Positions 58,560-64,000 of a stretch of DNA of 64,000 bases are shown here, piece after piece; the stretch's first letter is position 1, and the number at the start of each line of letters is the position of its first letter. Origin of the DNA: Macrocystis pyrifera (Eukaryota; Sar; Phaeophyceae; Laminariales; Laminariaceae); the NCBI GenBank assembly GCA_031763025.1, contig JASSKH010000011.1, forward strand, positions 806,001-870,000, in the 5' to 3' direction. Under the pieces are notes generated by a model. The model made no database searches and had not been told where the DNA came from. It saw nothing but the letters and a program-made list of their open reading frames with translations. Made by a program: the position numbers and the translations under genes.

Positions 58560-59060
58560 CAAAAGGGCAGGTGGATCCGTCTATTCTAACCAGGAGCACG
58601 CTGCGAGGGATTCGCCCCGGAGATCGATGCCGAGACCGACTCAAACTTCCGAAGCATAATTGTGTATGCTACTGGTTAGAATACCTACAATAGTAGACTA
58701 GTAGATTGTCCCTTCTAGTAGCCAATGCTGAGTGGTGGTAAAAAGTTGCGTTGTTTTCTTCATTGCCTTTCTTGCTTGCTTTGCTTGCGTGTGTTGCTTG
58801 CTTTGCTTGCTTTGCTTGCTTTGCTTGCTTTGCTTGCTTGCTTTGCTTGCTTTGCTTGCGTGTTGCTTGCTTTGCTTGCGTGCTGCTTGCTTTTCGAGGG
58901 AATACCCCGGAGATCGATGCCGAGACGGAGTCAAACTTCGCAGGCATTCGTTTTTGTTGGATAGAAGGCCAAGGCTAGATGATCCCTTCCAGCCACTGCT
59001 GGTTGATTTCCTTTGCTTGCCTGCTAGCTTGCGCTGCTTGCTTGCTCGATTTGCTTGCTT
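58560..59060 (+). repeat. (CTTGCTTTG)n array flanked by a ~60-bp duplication
   Basis: GAGGGATTCGCCCCGGAGAT then CGATGCCGAGACCGACTCAA (58607-58645) recurs as GAGGGAATACCCCGGAGATC then GATGCCGAGACGGAGTCAA (58896-58935). Between them, 58765-58885 is CTTGCTTTG/CTTGCGTG repeat, with weaker repeats to 59075. Long Lys-Gln-Ala and Leu-Cys frames here are repeat artefacts. Confidence 0.8.
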
Positions 59061-59620
59061 ACCACCTTGCTTGCTTTCGCAACTCATGGACATGTGGGTG
59101 GGCGGCGTGAGAGTATGAGCATCAAGTGAGAGCGTGCGAAACCGGACTGCCAAACATGATGACTCTCTTGGACGGAGCAGGCAGTGCTGTCACAGAACTG
59201 CACCCTTGTATATCGACCTCCCCAGGCTGGCAACTCGTTTACATTGCGTAGGTATGTATGTAGAGTTCATAAATTATAGAGGCTTTTGCGGGTCTGAGTA
59301 GGAGGCCGGTGCGCCACCCTTACAATTACTATGCGGGGGGGGTTGACGCAGAGCTTATCATGTATTTTTGGTCAAGGTTTATGCAGACCTGTTTTTATGG
59401 GGCGGAGGGGGGGGGGGGGGGGGGGGGAGTTGTGCTTCCGAAATACATTGATTTTGAGTCGGTATTTACTGTAGCAGGTAGAGTTGATCAAATAGTTTTG
59501 GCGCACGCCGACCAACGTGGAGGGTGGGATGCCGTTTCTTTTGTCCCGCTACAGAGTACAGAATAGTGGTGGTGGTCCGTTGGTGTGCCGTGTGTTCGGA
59601 CGAGGGGGCGCCAAACCATG

Positions 59621-59827
59621 CCAAGAGCCTTCGGCGGCGCAAGGAAACCTATTTATTTTTGTCGGCTGGCTCGAACCCCAGATGGAGTCATGGGGTGTAA
59701 TATGTGTGATACGTGTGATACAAATGGAGGCGTGTGCCGCGGGCAGGGGGACCACGGCTTGTCCAAAACAAATCGCGATCATAAGTGCACTTTGCAGACG
59801 CTCATGCGAGTTGATTTGTTTGAGTAA
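59621..59827 (+). CDS. Small Cys-rich ORF
   Basis: ATG 59621, 68 codons to TAA: MPRAFGGARKPIYFCRLART, GCNMCDTCDTNGGVCRGQGD, LQTLMRVDLFE. Clustered Cys (C-x2-C-x2-C-x6-C) could bind metal, though the Cys stretch partly reflects a TGTGATACGTGTGATAC DNA repeat. Preceded by an 18-base G run near 59410. The overlapping frame 59517-59885 is also open. Unsupported by splice sites. Confidence 0.3.
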   Translation, partial: PRAFGGARKPIYFCRLARTPDGVMGCNMCDTCDTNGGVCRGQGDHGLSKTNRDHKCTLQTLMRVDLFE

Positions 59828-59889
59828 GAAACTAAAGGTGACGCTTGATCACAAACGGCGTACAGTAGTGCTCCATCTATGTTAGTCCC

Positions 59890-60870
59890 GCATTGGTTTG
59901 GTACTACCATTAATACTAATACTGTGCAGTAGGTATGGGGACTGATGCAAACGATGCGAACGGTTGACCGACATCTGTCTGAGGTCAGCTGATGTCAATC
60001 ATGCGCACCGCCATCCTCATGATGAACCCCTGAGAAGTTTATCGGTGGGAGGCCGAATTGAACCCACAGGTGCTTATTTGTTCGTCTACGAAAGATAAAT
60101 AAAGTAGTGAGTGCTGCTGGGTGTACGCTAAACAGTTAACGCTGACTGAGTACGAGTAGCTCAGTGGTTTATCCTTCACTGTGAACAAACATCGAACAAA
60201 CATTGCGACGCTCTAATAAGTTGTTAGTATACCAGGTTTTACAGCAAGCAGCACACCTACATTAGTACTCTGTAGTAAGAAACAGGAAGCAGGTCCAGTC
60301 CGGGGTTCTTCAAGAAATATGGTGCATTCCACACCAACTTCAGTATTATACGTACGTAACCACTCCCGTTTTTTTTTGGTTTTTTGTTTTTTCCTTTATA
60401 TGTTACCCTGGATTTCTTGTGCCCGTTTTCTTAGAGTGGTACTCGTACAGTAGTAGAGGCGCCCTCTACGGGCTGACAGTTGTATGGTGAGTAATGCAAC
60501 AACAGGAGAACTGCGGTTCATTATATAAAATCAACAAAAATAAACATGTCTCCACAAAATAAACACATCCTGGGAGCCCGGAGAACCAACAAATTGTAAC
60601 TACTGTGCTGTTGAAACGGCTGGTGTCTCCACCCAACATAATGCCAACTTTTAGGAAAATTGACCCTCGGCCCCAATTTGACGGAGGGGAACTGTAAGAA
60701 AAGAAACAGCAGCTTTGCTTGGAACTGACTGCTGCTGCTAGCTGCTGTGCTTTTTCTGCTGAAAGTATAGCGGATTTCGCTCGTGGATATATGATAAGAC
60801 CTCCGTACTAAGAATCGAACATTCAAACGGCAAGAACAGAACAAAAAGAGCAGCTGCTGCGGCGAGCCGC
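59890..60870. other. No supported gene
   Basis: A B-box-like GGTTCAATTCGG on the minus strand lies at about 60055-60066 without tRNA folding. GTAAGAAACAGGAAGC (60270) repeats a block at 27213. Nothing else seen. Confidence 0.3.
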
Positions 60871-60879
60871 TATGAAGAG

Positions 60880-60945
60880 TCTTTTTTTTCTTGGAAAAAT
60901 CCAAGAAAAAAAGGCTCGCACGCTCTGCGCGCTTCGCGCGCCTCA
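60880..60945. other. Perfect long hairpin
   Basis: TTTTTTTTCTTGGA / TCCAAGAAAAAAA form a stem of about 13-14 bp separated by AAAAA, followed by a second small stem GCGCGC.TTC.GCGCGC. It could be a transcript 3' end signal or a cruciform; no adjacent gene decides. Confidence 0.45.
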
Positions 60946-60984
60946 TTGCCAGTACTGGGGTTTTATTTATCAATACATCACACC

Positions 60985-62830
60985 TCGGATAACGTAACAC
61001 TCGGATAACACTTATCTACGTTATGGGGTCCAACAGAGGAACGTGGTAACGTACTAACATATATCGTGTTAGCACTAGAGGAGCGATCACGGTAACGCGG
61101 TAACACAGTGTTAACTGGAAACCCACGAACGTGCACGAGCCTTGACGTTATGTTGCTGCTCGGTCTCGTCCAGCTCTGGTACAGTAACATCATGTTATGC
61201 CGTGATCAGTCCTTGATGAACTAACACAGTAGTAACACAGTGTTTGGCTTTGACCCAACACGTACGTTATCACTCTAACATACCCAGATCGATATCCATA
61301 CTAACACGATAACACAATGTTATTGTCGACGCAGCGTTGGACGTAACGCAATAACATTATGTTACCCTTAGGAGGAGTGTTACACATAACACCCTAACAT
61401 AACGTTACCATGTTGGCCAGCACTACTAACACATAACATTGTGTTACAGATAACACACTAACGTAACAAAACGCAATGACCAGCACTACTAACACTATGT
61501 TATCTGGACCCCCCATCTGATTGCCTCAGGGTCGGATATAACGTAACACTTAACGTACGTTAGATACGTTACAGTCTTAGGCGGCCCATACGTAACATTA
61601 TGTTAGGATGTTAATAGCCTAAATGCGGAAGTCTCTGTAACATTATGTTACGGTGTTACCGTCAGTAAAGATCTGATGGTAACATTCCGTTACCGTGTTA
61701 CCATAAAAACCAATCCGGGTCTAACTTTATGTTACTGAGTTACCGTTGGGGCCGAAGTCGTTCTAAAACGTAATGTTACTACGTTACCCTTTGGATCTTC
61801 CCGAGATCTAACATGTGTTACCTAGCTGTGTGATTATTAGTGGTAAAGCGGCCGTGTGACATAGTGTAGCCGTGTTATCCAATTTCGCCGCCATCCCAAG
61901 AGGGGATACCTTCAAACATATCCCCGGGGGGAGGATAGCATGGCATCCCCGGTAAAAAAACGCCTCTACATTTTAAAAACCCCTAAACAGGGGATATTTA
62001 GGAGGAATCCCCGCAAAAAATGCCTCATTTTTTGTGGAAACCCCGCCAGGCACACTCGCACGCGTACAAGTTAACACGGCAGTAACATATTATTGACTGT
62101 AGATTGGGGGTGTACGTTATCTACTAACTTGTGTCACTACCTACATTGCATACGAGTTAACAACATTAACATAATAATGCTATTAATTGTGTTTTATCGA
62201 TCATATACGTTATCCGTTTGGCGTATGTATATTTTATGTTGTTATGGTAGCAAGACTTCCGTAAAACGCTCACATAACGTCGCTCGAAACGGACTGCTGC
62301 TGCCTGGCTGTTCACAGCAACGTTGTATTGACCATGCACGTCATCCCTCTAACGTACGTTACGATAGCCCCTAGGAATTTCACTAACACACTAACATAGT
62401 GTTATGTACGTGTTTATTTGGCCGTGTACGTTATCCGTCGAAAGGGTGTCACGGTAGCACGAAGAATCCCGCTGACACAATAACATAACGTTACTCGCTA
62501 TACGGGCTGATGCCGCTAACACGGTAACATAATGTTAACGTTTAAGTGACCATGTACGTTATACCGCAACGTGTGTGTGTTCCGATAGCCACCAGGAATT
62601 CCGCTAACACGCGAACATAGTAGTGGTATACTCGCTATATATATGTGGGCTGCATACCCTAACACCCCGTAGTAACACATATATATACTGCGGTCAGTAC
62701 GAGATCAAGGTAACACTCTATCCAACACAATGTTACGCGATCGCCCGCCAATATCGTAACACACTAACACCATGTTACCACAAAATCCAGAAAGTAGTAG
62801 TTAACAACGTAGTAACGTAATGTTACATGT
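60985..62830. repeat. Array of GTAACA/TGTTAC palindromic modules
   Basis: About fifteen copies of a 21-base module TAACAC-NN-TAACAT-N-ATGTTA (three half-sites, the last two a palindrome) separated by non-conserved DNA. Clear forward copies: 61093-61113, 61302-61322, 61344-61364, and near 61387, 62383, 62473, 62516 and 62757. Reverse-orientation copies near 61592, 61637, 61680 and 61722, 42-45 bases apart. Many single TAACGTTA/TAACAT sites lie between. No coding frame persists. Confidence 0.8.
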
Positions 62831-62859
62831 TGTTACGGTTTTTTTTTCGCTGACGCCTA

Positions 62860-64000
62860 ACATTAACATGAAACGTTAAGTTGCCGGGTTGTGATACATT
62901 GTTGCCCGGCGCGCAATTGAAGTCCGCGAAAGCTGTCCAGTGACGTTCAAATTTTGCCATATGAGATAGGCCTCTTTCATCGCTCACCTCAGGACTGGTT
63001 ACATGTCTGATCATGCTGTACGTACGTTGTGTTTGTTTCTTGTTCTTATCATACATCACATAATACGAGTATAATGTATAATATACAGTACATACGGCTC
63101 TTCCTTTCGCACGACATCCCCTTCGAGCATAATATTTTTTTTTCGGCTTGGTCTTCACACCACCACCAGCAACAAGCAACAAGCCCATGCAAGAGAAAGG
63201 ATAAACTAATTGAACATCGTGCTGGATACAGCCCGCTTTAACGCACACAGTAGAAGGGAAACCGCGGTAGAAGAGAGTAGCAGAGAGACCGCAGATAGGG
63301 TAGCAAGGTACCAGGCCGACTAATAGGTTGGACTTTTCTTTGCTACTCGTACCGCCAACTGCTGCGGCCGTTCGGTATGCGTTTTGATTTTTTTCCCTTC
63401 TTTTATCCTTATGAAAGAAGTACTACATAGTGGGTGGGTGACGAGCTTATTTTGGCCTACTCACTGGAGTGTTTGCGATTATTTATTTTTTTACTTTTAC
63501 TTCTCTACAAATTCTCCCGAGGTAAATTTTTGAGGTAAACTATTGCTCTTTTTACTTAGTTAAGTGTTCACCGGGATGCATAGTCCCCTTTTTCCTTCTC
63601 GTATCTTTCCCCTTGCACGTCCCTGTTGGCTCATGCTCGGGGTAAGTATGTATGTGTCTGAGCTTTAGCTTCCCATTTTATATTTTATTTGGGATTCTTC
63701 TCCTTTTCTTTTTCTTTTTCTTGTTCTTTTTCGGTTTGGTTTTTTCGTTGCTTCTCTTTCTTTATGGTGTATTTTGGTTGCTGGCGTATGTATGTATGTT
63801 GTGTCGGCCGCACCTAGTGCGAAGGCATGGTATTGCGTAGGCTATTAATGCATTACGGTGTGTTATCTCTGTGTCGTAGTCTGTGACCACAGAGCTCGTA
63901 TATTTCTACGTAGGGTGAAGAATCAGCACGGACACTGGGCTTGCTGGATGTCGACGAGTAGAAGAACGGTTTTAATGTGAAGAACACACACACACACGTA
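62860..64000. other. No supported gene at the 3' edge
   Basis: T-rich in 63640-63790. No splice-supported frame. The window ends in a short CA repeat. Confidence 0.35.

Noticed and set aside
58669..59153. Lys-Gln-Ala-rich and Leu-Cys-rich ORFs
   Set aside because: Translations of the CTTGCTTTG repeat array.
61592..61800. CRISPR-like array (palindromic repeats about 43 bp apart)
   Set aside because: Repeats vary, occur in both orientations across 1.8 kb with irregular spacing, in a eukaryotic context with no cas genes.

Overview
This is a eukaryotic nuclear window. Coding sequence comes as short, GC-rich exons with GT-AG boundaries and matching intron phases, separated by long, repeat-filled introns and intergenic DNA. 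There are no operons, no rRNA, no intact tRNA and no CRISPR array. The style (Ala/Ser/Gly/Asn-rich proteins, long introns, many small terminal-inverted-repeat elements, and a DUF2358/NTF2-like protein typical of photosynthetic eukaryotes) suggests an alga, possibly a stramenopile such as a brown alga. That is inference. No marker gene settles the lineage, and intron models were joined by eye.

Layout. 0.5-9.0 kb (+): eight-exon coiled-coil gene. 9-20.5 kb: a foldback element, a possible small acidic gene at 11.9-12.1 kb, small mobile elements and two minisatellite fields. 21.1-24.4 kb (-): three-exon gene of unknown function. 25.9-26.6 kb: a 335-bp-arm foldback. 28.0-29.5 kb (-): Asn/Gln-rich protein with a four-Cys cluster. 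30.3-31.3 kb: ~104-bp satellite. 32-36.7 kb: simple repeats and transposase remains. 37.8-39.2 kb (-): membrane-protein gene. 40.9-50.3 kb (-): exons of a large IQ-motif protein; the four-exon core (43.7-48.8 kb) is phase-consistent. 51.3-58.3 kb: the gene-richest part, with a small (-) ORF, a three-exon (+) gene, and 185 bp later a three-exon DUF2358/NTF2-like gene whose second intron holds degenerate copies of its own exon 2 and an antisense ORF. 58.6-64 kb: gene-poor, with a 1.8-kb array of GTAACA/TGTTAC palindromic modules.

The genes do not form an evident pathway. The repeat landscape is the most distinctive part: a structured palindrome array at 61.1-62.8 kb, a palindromic 9-mer TACCWGGTA present 23 times, two families of small inverted-repeat elements, and two coding-like foldbacks.
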